Positions 14,931 through 21,690 of a stretch of 32,605 nt of DNA are shown here, in pieces. This DNA comes from Actinomycetes bacterium (GTDB lineage: Bacteria; Actinomycetota; Acidimicrobiia; Acidimicrobiales; JABEUL01), in NCBI GenBank assembly GCA_021790815.1, contig JAJYFT010000013.1, forward strand, positions 1 to 32,605, in the 5' to 3' direction. The translations under genes were made by a program, and so were the position numbers. A model generated the notes under the pieces. The model ran no database searches, was not told where the DNA came from, and was given only the letters and a program-made list of their open reading frames with translations. Each line of letters begins with the position of its first letter. The first letter of the stretch is position 1.

Positions 14931-16055
14931 CTACGTTAGCGCAGATTTTAATTTTGACATTAACCCTTGATCTGTGTCACCAACAACCTCACCTCGTTCA
15001 GCTGCTAACTTACGCACCATAGCATCTTGGTTTTTTGGAAGTTTTGTTGGGATGTCTACCATTACCTTTACGATCAAATCTCCTCGCCTTGCTCCACGTA
15101 CTTGAGGTACCCCTTTTTGTTTAATTCGGATAGTTGTGTTTGGTTGAGTCCCTGCAGGAATCGCAATATGTTCAGTGCCATCTAACGTCTCAAGCTCGAT
15201 ATTTGCGCCTAAAATTGCCTGGGTTACTGGTATGTGAAGCTCGTGAATCAAGTCGTAACCGTCTCTGGAGAATCGTTTGTCAGGAGCAACCCTTAAGTGC
15301 ACGTAAAGATCACCCCGTTGACCTCCTCGAGGGCCAGCAGCTCCTTTGCCTGTCAATCGAAGTGTAACTCCGTTGTCAACGCCAGCAGGTATTTCAACCT
15401 TTAATTCCTGCTTCCCACTTTTGCGACCTTCACCGCGGCAAATTGGGCAAGGATCCGATATCATTTTACCTAGACCTCGGCACGCACTACATTGTGTTTC
15501 TGATACCATCTGCCCTAGTAAAGTTTGTCTAACTCTTCTCTCTGTTCCAGTTCCATTGCAGACTGTACAAGTAACAGGGAAGGTGCCCTTTTTTGCCCCT
15601 GTGGCTTCGCAGGCATCGCAAGGTTCTGGAGCTCTGTTTACGAAAGATTTAGAGGCACCAAAAACTGCTTCAGGAAATGTGAGATCAAGGATAGTTTCCA
15701 TGTCTTCACCTGGAGGTGGTCCACCTCTTCGTCTAGAAGATCGTCCTCCGAATGGATTGCCACCCAAGAATGCATCAAAAATGTCACCAAACCCTCCTGA
15801 AAATGGATCACCTGAAAAATTCTGACCACCATTAGCACCAAACATGTCGTACTGGCGCCTCTTTTCTGGGTCTCGAAGCGTCTCGTAGGCAACCGTTACT
15901 TTTTTGAATTCGGCTTCAGCTTTTGAGTCGCCTCCGTTAGCATCTGGATGGAGTTCCCTAGCTAATTTACGATAGGATTTTTTGATCTCATCGTCAGTAG
16001 CGTCTCGTCTAACTTTGAGAATATCGTAGTAGTCTGTAGATTCTGTTGTTGGCAT
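14931..16055 (-). CDS. dnaJ: Chaperone DnaJ (type I Hsp40)
   Basis: A co-chaperone that stimulates DnaK ATPase and holds unfolded proteins. J domain (about 8-72) with HPD at 36-38; Gly/Phe-rich linker (about 76-115); zinc-binding domain with four CxxC pairs at 146/149, 163/166, 189/192 and 203/206; C-terminal substrate-binding domains to residue 374. The first zinc repeat (CDACEATG) departs slightly from CxxCxGxG. Its ATG directly abuts the hrcA stop (TAAATG), so it is co-translated with hrcA and controlled by the CIRCE element. In Mycobacterium the hrcA-linked copy is dnaJ2; this is probably the same paralogue. Confidence 0.96.
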   Translation of the reverse strand: MPTTESTDYYDILKVRRDATDDEIKKSYRKLARELHPDANGGDSKAEAEFKKVTVAYETLRDPEKRRQYDMFGANGGQNFSGDPFSGGFGDIFDAFLGGNPFGGRSSRRRGGPPPGEDMETILDLTFPEAVFGASKSFVNRAPEPCDACEATGAKKGTFPVTCTVCNGTGTERRVRQTLLGQMVSETQCSACRGLGKMISDPCPICRGEGRKSGKQELKVEIPAGVDNGVTLRLTGKGAAGPRGGQRGDLYVHLRVAPDKRFSRDGYDLIHELHIPVTQAILGANIELETLDGTEHIAIPAGTQPNTTIRIKQKGVPQVRGARRGDLIVKVMVDIPTKLPKNQDAMVRKLAAERGEVVGDTDQGLMSKLKSALT

Positions 16056-17096
16056 TTAGTTCGTCTGTCCTTCTTTGCTCAATCTTTCACTCAGCTCATT
16101 TCCAATAATTGCAACTGTTGCAAGTGCTTCAGAGTATTTCATTCTAGTTGGTCCCAGTATGCCGATTGACCCCACTGTAGTTCCATCGACAGTATAAGGC
16201 GTAACTACAAGAGAACAGTTAGCTAAAGATTCAAGCCCATTTTCACTTCCTATGGACACGCTTAAACCTCGATCAAGCACATCCCTTAACAAACTCACAA
16301 TAACAAACTGTTGTTCAAGAATTTCAAGGATATTTTTAACCGTCTCGATTGCTTCGAATGATTCCGCAATGTGGGACGTTCCATCTACATAAAGATGAGA
16401 GCTCTTAATATCATTTAATTCGTTACTTGGTGAGTAGTATGCCTTAAATGCATTTTCAATATCTCTTAACATTGGTTCAAATTCTAAGTTTTCTGGTTGT
16501 ACCGGAATTGAGGTAAGAAAACTTTTTAGTGGAATGTTGATTGATTTTGATGACAAAAGAGCTGAAAGCTTTTCAATGTCACTTTCTGTAATATGATTTA
16601 AGAAATTTATCTCTATTTTCTCAACATCAGCAGATGAAAGTATAAAAATTAATGTGGCCGAGAACTCTGAAGAGTATAAAAGTTGAACTGCTTTGATAAT
16701 TGTTGTGTCTGGAAGTGAACCGATAACCACCCCAACGTTGTTGGTCATTCTAGAAAGAAGTTTAGAGGTATTTTGTAGCAAAGCTTCAATTGCGGCGTGA
16801 CTTGAAGCAAAAAAGTGCTTCACTTCTTGTTTTTGCGCTGGACCTAAACTTCCTGGCTTGGTTAAATGGTCAACAAAGTATCTGTATCCTTTGTCACTTG
16901 GGATTCTTCCAGCTGATGTGTGAGGTTTTACCAAGTAACCTTCTTTTTCAAGTTGTGAAAGTTCGGTCCTGATTGTGGCGGTTGAGACGTCAAGTGCAGT
17001 ATCAGTTTTAATGTGTGATGACCCAACAGGTTGAGCTGTTGTAATAAATTCATTTACAAGAGCTTGAAGTATCGCTGATTTTCTTTGGTCTAGCAT
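16056..17096 (-). CDS. hrcA: Heat-inducible transcription repressor HrcA
   Basis: A 346-residue repressor of heat-shock genes that binds CIRCE and needs GroEL for activity. An N-terminal winged helix (about 1-75: QALVNEFITTAQPVGSSHI, STATIRTELSQLEKEGYLVKPH, TSAGRIPSDKGYRYFVD) is followed by the dimerisation and GAF-like domains, ending with the conserved IGILGPTRMKYSEALATV-type segment. ATG at 17094-17096 with a good ribosome site (AGGAG, 5 bases upstream). A CIRCE element lies 47 bases upstream, so it represses itself. Confidence 0.96.
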   Translation of the reverse strand: MLDQRKSAILQALVNEFITTAQPVGSSHIKTDTALDVSTATIRTELSQLEKEGYLVKPHTSAGRIPSDKGYRYFVDHLTKPGSLGPAQKQEVKHFFASSHAAIEALLQNTSKLLSRMTNNVGVVIGSLPDTTIIKAVQLLYSSEFSATLIFILSSADVEKIEINFLNHITESDIEKLSALLSSKSINIPLKSFLTSIPVQPENLEFEPMLRDIENAFKAYYSPSNELNDIKSSHLYVDGTSHIAESFEAIETVKNILEILEQQFVIVSLLRDVLDRGLSVSIGSENGLESLANCSLVVTPYTVDGTTVGSIGILGPTRMKYSEALATVAIIGNELSERLSKEGQTN

Positions 17097-17131
17097 CGCA
17101 TTGTCTCCTAGGTAGTCTTCCCTTAAAAATA

Positions 17132-17137
17132 AGTATA
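17132..17137 (-). promoter_or_regulatory. -10 element (TATACT) of hrcA-dnaJ
   Basis: TATACT on the minus strand, just downstream of the CIRCE element and 35 bases before the hrcA ATG. The repressor site would cover the spacer and -35 region. No clear -35 hexamer was found. Confidence 0.45.
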
Positions 17138-17142
17138 ACTAT

Positions 17143-17169
17143 CTAGCACTCTATTTTATCGAGTGCTAA
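17143..17169 (-). promoter_or_regulatory. CIRCE operator (HrcA-binding site)
   Basis: Arms CTAGCACTC (17143-17151) and GAGTGCTAA (17161-17169) with a 9-base spacer. This matches the canonical TTAGCACTC-N9-GAGTGCTAA except for one base at the outer end of one arm. It lies upstream of hrcA and predicts heat-shock control of hrcA-dnaJ. Confidence 0.95.
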
Positions 17170-17210
17170 TTTGACATGTACATTGCGTGAAGAAAAATTT
17201 ATTGAAATTA

Positions 17211-18293
17211 TCAAAAGTTTAGAATAAAAATTAAAGAATCGTATATAAAATGGGCTGCTACCTGCTGTTTTATACTTTTATTCTTTTGGTAGACGTAAGC
17301 TTGCATTATTCCAAACGGAATATTCATCAGCACTAAAGGCCAGCCCCCGTAGACGTGGTAGCTACATCGAACCAAAGTCGAGATTATTATTGCATTCATT
17401 GGCTTGACGTTTAATTGTTCAAGACGATTTAGGAGGTATCCACATACGGCTACTTCTTCAACTAAAGCTGTTCGCAAACTACTAACTATGCCAACAATAA
17501 TGTACGCCTTACTTACATTTGAAGCAACGGCAGGATTGTTGGTTGGTGCAAGATGCGATATCGTCATGAAAACAACTATTAAATATGAAATCGCAAAGAC
17601 TCCAACAGTAAGAAGAAATGCAAATCCAACATCTTCAACAGTTATTCGGTTGAGAAGTCCGAGAGTTTTAAGAGATTCTCCAGACCGCTTTAGAAGGTAT
17701 GCAACTAAAACCACAGGATAGATAGCAAAAACTTCAATGAAAATCTGTATTGCAATATCAATTGCCGTGTGACCGTTTATATAAGGTTGGATTAATGCCG
17801 AATTTCCTTGGCCGAATAGTCTTTGCACCCCAATTACGACGGCAGCTGAAATGCCAGGGCTGAATGCAACAAACTCAGTCATGATTATCTCATAGATCAA
17901 TAGACTTCTTGTAAGTGGGTCTAAAGCAAGTTTTTTAGGTGGTTCGATACTCTGTGAATAAGGATAATTTCCGGGAGGCGCATACGGATAGTTATAAGGG
18001 GGAATGTGATGTTGATTGTAATCCAACATATTTTGGGGAAATGGGACTTGAGGTGGCGGAACATAACCCGGTGGAGGTGGCGGAACATAACCCGGTGGAG
18101 GTGCATACCCTGGTGGCGGAACATAACCCGGTGGAGGCGGCTGGGGGTATGGATTCTGGGGATATGGATTCTGTAAAGGTGGAGTTAAAGATTCACTTGC
18201 TGAACCAGGATAAACATTTTCAGGATTAATCTCCTGTTTGGGTTGGTAAAAAGGAGGATTAGAAGGATCTCCAGAACTGTTGGAATCGGACAT
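17211..18293 (-). CDS. CPBP-family intramembrane metalloprotease with N-terminal Pro-Gly-Tyr repeat
   Basis: A 360-residue protein: a cytosolic N-terminus with PPPGYVPP-type repeats and Asn/Tyr/Pro-rich sequence (about 37-118), then about eight membrane spans with a CPBP (Abi/CAAX-type) core. Putative active-site residues: E279-E280 in ALVEEVAVCGYL, H313 in RCSYHVYGG, H348 in AAHFIYDSL. The usual EExxxR arginine is replaced by Cys/Gly sequence, as in the actinobacterial subgroup with EEVxVxGYL. The function in bacteria is unclear (proteolysis of membrane substrates or a scaffold). ATG 5 bases after the CPCC gene stop, no ribosome site, so probably coupled to it. Its proline repeat shares a 50-bp identical DNA stretch with that gene. 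Confidence 0.85.
   Translation of the reverse strand: MSDSNSSGDPSNPPFYQPKQEINPENVYPGSASESLTPPLQNPYPQNPYPQPPPPGYVPPPGYAPPPGYVPPPPPGYVPPPQVPFPQNMLDYNQHHIPPYNYPYAPPGNYPYSQSIEPPKKLALDPLTRSLLIYEIIMTEFVAFSPGISAAVVIGVQRLFGQGNSALIQPYINGHTAIDIAIQIFIEVFAIYPVVLVAYLLKRSGESLKTLGLLNRITVEDVGFAFLLTVGVFAISYLIVVFMTISHLAPTNNPAVASNVSKAYIIVGIVSSLRTALVEEVAVCGYLLNRLEQLNVKPMNAIIISTLVRCSYHVYGGWPLVLMNIPFGIMQAYVYQKNKSIKQQVAAHFIYDSLIFILNF
18112..18161. repeat. 50-bp exact direct repeat, copy 1 (in the CPBP gene)
   Basis: Identical base for base to 18327-18376, 215 bases away. It encodes QNPYPQPPPPGYVPP in the CPBP protease. Both copies are read in the same codon phase by their respective genes. Confidence 0.95.
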
Positions 18294-18298
18294 TAAGT

Positions 18299-18988
18299 TT
18301 ATCTTTGGGTAGGCGGATAATTTGGAGGTGGCGGAACATAACCCGGTGGAGGCGGCTGGGGGTATGGATTCTGGGGCGGTGGCGGAACATAACCCGGCGG
18401 AGGTGGCGGAACATAACCCGGTGGCGGAACATAACCCGGTGGAGGTGCATAACCCGGTGGAGGCGGTGGAACATAACCCGGTGGAGGTGCATAACCCGGT
18501 GGAGGCGGCGGAACATAACCCGGTGGAGGTTGCCTATATTGTGGTGCATTTTGAGTCTGAGGCCTAAGCCAAAAAGTTGGTCTCCAGTAAAAAAGTAAGG
18601 TTGGGTCTTGAGGCCACGGAGATCGAGCAGTAGCAACAGGATCCTCAAAAAAATCGATAGCTGGGTCAATTGGTCTAAAGCCATTATCTAAGTATTCATT
18701 TGGACCTGGCTGCCTAACGTTTTTTGCGAAATGTGACTCACATGCACCATGTAGCCCATAATTTCGCTGGGCAGTCATAAGAGTTACAAAATTCATCCCA
18801 TTTGCTAAGGTTGGCCAGCGCAGTTGTGAAGCGTCATCTATCCAGTAACATATCTCACAAGCGATCTTTGAACCAGGCGGCTTTTTGAATATAAGTCTGC
18901 CACAGCAGGGACAAGGAAACTTCAAATTTACTTTTTGTTGCGGTGTTGGCTCAAATCCAACGTTTGGCCTTGGTGGAACCCAAGTCAT
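18299..18988 (-). CDS. CPCC cysteine-rich (zinc-ribbon-like) protein with C-terminal Pro-Gly-Tyr repeat
   Basis: A 229-residue protein. The N-terminal domain matches the cysteine-rich CPCC family: CPCCGRL (26-32), CEICYWIDD (44-52), a MTAQRNYGLHGACE segment (about 71-84) and VRQPGPNE (about 91-98). The four Cys of CPCC and CEIC probably bind zinc; the family's function is not established. From about residue 150 to the end the protein is a repeat of PPPGYVPP/PPPGYAPP units, most likely unstructured. No membrane span. ATG at 18986-18988 with only a weak AGAG upstream. It precedes the CPBP gene by 5 bases, and both carry the same proline module, so they may act together or be localised by the same partner. 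Confidence 0.8.
   Translation of the reverse strand: MTWVPPRPNVGFEPTPQQKVNLKFPCPCCGRLIFKKPPGSKIACEICYWIDDASQLRWPTLANGMNFVTLMTAQRNYGLHGACESHFAKNVRQPGPNEYLDNGFRPIDPAIDFFEDPVATARSPWPQDPTLLFYWRPTFWLRPQTQNAPQYRQPPPGYVPPPPPGYAPPPGYVPPPPPGYAPPPGYVPPPGYVPPPPPGYVPPPPQNPYPQPPPPGYVPPPPNYPPTQR
18322..18530. repeat. Tandem minisatellite encoding PPPGY[VA]PP units
   Basis: About eight or nine imperfect units built on GGAACATAACCCGGTGGAGG (variants with GTGCATAACCCGG) within the CPCC gene; a shorter array of four units lies in the CPBP gene (18053-18140). Such arrays are prone to length change by slippage. Unit lengths are multiples of three, so the frame is kept. Confidence 0.9.
18327..18376. repeat. 50-bp exact direct repeat, copy 2 (in the CPCC gene)
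   Basis: Second copy of 18112-18161, encoding the same QNPYPQPPPPGYVPP segment near the C-terminus of the CPCC protein. It is part of a larger tandem array of GGAACATAACCCGGTGGAGG-type units (18322-18530). Confidence 0.95.
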
Positions 18989-19104
18989 TTATTTACTCTT
19001 TTAAAATGCTTTTTCATATCTTTTATCAATTCTAATGTGCAATGAGAGGTCAAAAAGTTGTAAACATGAATTAGGCTATTTTTGACTACTTTGAAGAAGG
19101 GTGT

Positions 19105-19848
19105 ATGGTTAATATTTCAGATATCCCGTCGGAACCAACTACCGATGGGCGAATCGAAACAGCGAAACAGATTAGAAGGCTCATGCGGGCTGTAATTGTG
19201 CAAAATGTTGGTGCAAGTGTGTGGGAGAAGGTAGGAGGTGAGTTAAAAGAAATCGCCGACAAAGTTGACAAGGAAACTGTGCCAGGTCAATCTATGAGGG
19301 TTATTCAGAGAAATAATGACGATGGTTCAAGCGAAAATATGTTTTTAACTAGTCCAGTTTCTGGGCCAGTCAACCCAATATCAGCTCCTGTCAAGTGGAC
19401 AGCCAATCCTGATGGCAACGGTGTCTTAGGTATCGCCGTATTTGATGATCAACATGAGGGTCCTCCTACGTGTGTTCACGGTGGAATTCTTGCACTTGTA
19501 TTTGACGAACTTCTAGGTGCAGCAAATATCAGAGCTGGCTTTGCGGGCATGACAGGTACTCTTTCAATAAGGTATAGTTCACCAACCCCATTACACAAAG
19601 AGGTGAAACTTTATGGCGAATGTCTTGGGAAGGACGGAAGGAAGATAAGGAGCATTGCCAGAGCAGAAGTTGAGGGTGTTATAACTGCAACGGCTGAAGG
19701 TGTGTTTATTTCAGTGAATCCGGACCAGTTTCTAAAGATTGCTGAAAAAAATGCAGGTGAAAGCGCTGAAGAAATGTTAAAACAAAGATATAGCACTTTG
19801 AGCCAATCAGGCGAAATAGATAAACTCGGACCAAGTGATTTTGGCTAA
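19105..19848 (+). CDS. PaaI-type hotdog thioesterase
   Basis: A 247-residue protein with an N-terminal helical extension (about 1-90) and a C-terminal hotdog domain. The PaaI/YigI-type acyl-CoA thioesterase marks are H125-G126-G127 in CVHGGILALVFDELLG with the catalytic acid region D134/E135, followed by GTLSIRYSSPTPLHKEVKLYG. It should hydrolyse an acyl-CoA; the chain is unknown. ATG at 19105 with AGAAGG 5 bases upstream. It stands alone on the plus strand and meets the DrrB-like gene tail to tail with 4 bases between stops. Confidence 0.87.
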   Translation: MVNISDIPSEPTTDGRIETAKQIRRLMRAVIVQNVGASVWEKVGGELKEIADKVDKETVPGQSMRVIQRNNDDGSSENMFLTSPVSGPVNPISAPVKWTANPDGNGVLGIAVFDDQHEGPPTCVHGGILALVFDELLGAANIRAGFAGMTGTLSIRYSSPTPLHKEVKLYGECLGKDGRKIRSIARAEVEGVITATAEGVFISVNPDQFLKIAEKNAGESAEEMLKQRYSTLSQSGEIDKLGPSDFG

Positions 19849-19852
19849 GAGT

Positions 19853-20611
19853 TCAAACAGTTTTTCTGAACTGTCGAATAGCTAGAGGAAGAAAAACTAT
19901 ACAAATTCCACCGAGCCAAGCTATGGCTTCTAAAGTGTTCACCTCGAGCGGTCCCCCAAGGGCCATTGATCTCATAGAGTTAATAATGATTGTGACTGGA
20001 TTAGCTTTTGCAACAGCCTGAAGCCAGCCTGGCATAGTTTGAACTGGTACAAATGCGGCACTTACAAATGTTAGTGGGAAAAGCCATATTAATCCAAATG
20101 ATTGAACCGCTTCAGGATCTTTGAGTTTCATTCCTATCATTGCTGAAACACATGATACCGCTAAGCCAAAGAATAAAGCCATTAAGGTCATTGCAATAGC
20201 AGGTAGGATACCGTTTAAAAATCTGAATCCCACTAAATAGCCCACCCCTACCATAACCATAACAACGAGAATATTACGAAGAGTGTCAGTGGTTAGACGT
20301 CCAGCTAGAACCGATGATTTATTTACTGGCATTGATCGGAATCTTTCGATCATCCCACCCGAAAAATCTTCGGCAAGTCCAACTGCAGTCGCAATTGAAC
20401 CAAAGGCTGTAGTTTGTGCAATAATTCCAGGCATTAAGTACGAAACGTAGTTATGTGTTTTGACAAGTATTGCCCCTCCAAATACGTATCTAAATAGAAC
20501 TAGAAACATAATAGGTTGAATAATCGAAAATACTATTAGGGTTGGAACTCTCACATAGCGAAGAGCGTATCTTTTTGTCATCAAATACCAGTCAAGAAAA
20601 AAATACTTCAT
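19853..20611 (-). CDS. ABC-2 type transporter permease (DrrB-like)
   Basis: A 252-residue membrane subunit with six predicted spans, for example LIVFSIIQPIMFLVLFRYVFG near the N-terminus and IAWLGGICIVFLPLAI at the end. The middle segment GLAEDFSGGMIERFRSMPVNKSSVLAGR is the EAA-like coupling region of ABC2_membrane exporters that contacts the ATPase. The family exports drugs, lipids or glycans; daunorubicin-resistance DrrB is the prototype, and the substrate here is unknown. Its ATG overlaps the ATPase gene's TGA (ATGA). Confidence 0.92.
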   Translation of the reverse strand: MKYFFLDWYLMTKRYALRYVRVPTLIVFSIIQPIMFLVLFRYVFGGAILVKTHNYVSYLMPGIIAQTTAFGSIATAVGLAEDFSGGMIERFRSMPVNKSSVLAGRLTTDTLRNILVVMVMVGVGYLVGFRFLNGILPAIAMTLMALFFGLAVSCVSAMIGMKLKDPEAVQSFGLIWLFPLTFVSAAFVPVQTMPGWLQAVAKANPVTIIINSMRSMALGGPLEVNTLEAIAWLGGICIVFLPLAIRQFRKTV

Positions 20612-21567
20612 TTCCCCTCTTTTGTGTTTAATTCAGAAATGCTAGTTAGGGAAAGAAATACTTCATCAAGAGATGGACGTCGCATTGTGAAACCAGTGAC
20701 CAGTATTTGTCGTTCATCAAGTGCCCTTACAACGTCACCAAGAGACTTATTTAATTCTAATGCAACTGAAATCTGACCAGTTTCAGCATCACATTTAGGT
20801 GTCAAACTTAAATTAGATTTAAAAAGATTTAGTGTTTCGTCCATTCTTTTAATATCGCTCAATGTGAATTCAACTAAGTCTCCGCCAACACTAGCTTTGA
20901 GTTCATCAGGAGTTCCTTTTGCGATTGTCTTTCCATCTCCAAGCACAACCAGGTCATCACACAGGTTATCGGCTTCTTCTAGGTACTGAGTCGTCAATAG
21001 CACTGTAGTTCCAGTTTTAACCAAATTCTTAATGCTTTGCCAAAGATTGATTCTGCTTCTTGGATCAAGTCCAGTAGTTGGTTCATCAAGTAAAAGGATG
21101 TTTGGGCGATTGACAAGACTAGCTGCAAGATCGAGTCTTCTTCTCATTCCCCCCGAGTATGTTTTAACAGTTCTTGAAGCAGCGTCTTGTAGATCGAATC
21201 GTTTTAGTAGCTCCACTGCTCTGGCTTCAGCTTCTTTTGAACTTAGATGGTATAGACCGCCAACTAGTTTCAAATTTTCCTTACCAGTTAAGTAATCATC
21301 CACTGCAGCGTACTGGCCAGCTAACCCAATTATCTTTCTTATCTTTCCTCCATCTTTTACAACATCGTATCCATCAATGTTTACATGACCTTTGTCAGGT
21401 TTGATGAGTGTTGTCAGTATCCGGATCATCGTCGTTTTCCCAGCTCCATTTGGTCCTAATAGACCAAGGATTGAGGCTCTCTTTACGCCAAAAGAGACTT
21501 CGTCTAAAGCTAAAGTTGATTTGAAGTGTTTTGAAACCTCAGTTACTTCAATGGATATATCTTTCAT
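20608..21567 (-). CDS. ABC transporter ATP-binding protein (DrrA-like)
   Basis: A 319-residue ATPase that powers the downstream permease. Walker A GPNGAGKT (38-45), signature YSGGMRR (137-143), Walker B NILLLDEPTTGLDP (156-169), and TTQYLEEAD, where the switch position is Gln as usual in the DrrA subgroup. A C-terminal extension of about 80 residues ending with TMRRPSLDEVFLSLT is typical of DrrA. ATG at 21567 with a weak GAG ribosome site. A 35-base imperfect palindrome lies 44 bases upstream. Confidence 0.93.
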   Translation of the reverse strand: MKDISIEVTEVSKHFKSTLALDEVSFGVKRASILGLLGPNGAGKTTMIRILTTLIKPDKGHVNIDGYDVVKDGGKIRKIIGLAGQYAAVDDYLTGKENLKLVGGLYHLSSKEAEARAVELLKRFDLQDAASRTVKTYSGGMRRRLDLAASLVNRPNILLLDEPTTGLDPRSRINLWQSIKNLVKTGTTVLLTTQYLEEADNLCDDLVVLGDGKTIAKGTPDELKASVGGDLVEFTLSDIKRMDETLNLFKSNLSLTPKCDAETGQISVALELNKSLGDVVRALDERQILVTGFTMRRPSLDEVFLSLTSISELNTKEGK

Positions 21568-21610
21568 TTACTCAAAATCATGTTAGGGCATTCGCCAATA
21601 GTTATTTTTA

Positions 21611-21645
21611 ACTATTTAATGTCATCTGAAATGAAATTAAATAGT
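21611..21645. promoter_or_regulatory. Long imperfect palindrome upstream of the DrrAB-like pair
   Basis: Outer arms ACTATTTAAT (21611-21620) and ATTAAATAGT (21636-21645) are perfect complements; one mismatch is followed by inner arms TCAT (21622-21625) and ATGA (21631-21634) around the loop CTGAA. Fourteen of 15 positions pair. Neither strand has a T run after it, so an operator is more likely than a terminator. A 12-base direct repeat TAGTTATTTTTA (21599-21610 and 21659-21670) flanks it. Confidence 0.5.
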
Positions 21646-21690
21646 AATTAGAACAGTTTAGTTATTTTTAGTGATTCGCTACTTTAATTG

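Noticed and set aside
15346-15825. 159-codon plus-strand frame opposite dnaJ
   Set aside because: Lies entirely within a well-supported dnaJ and has no ribosome site or recognisable domain.
17921-18684. Several long frames across the proline-repeat arrays on both strands
   Set aside because: They read the tandem repeat in other frames (HNPVE, HRVMF and RRWRNITR runs) and have no independent coding signs.
21611-21645. Intrinsic terminator between the two ABC systems
   Set aside because: The stem is strong, but no T run follows on either strand, so it is listed as a regulatory palindrome.
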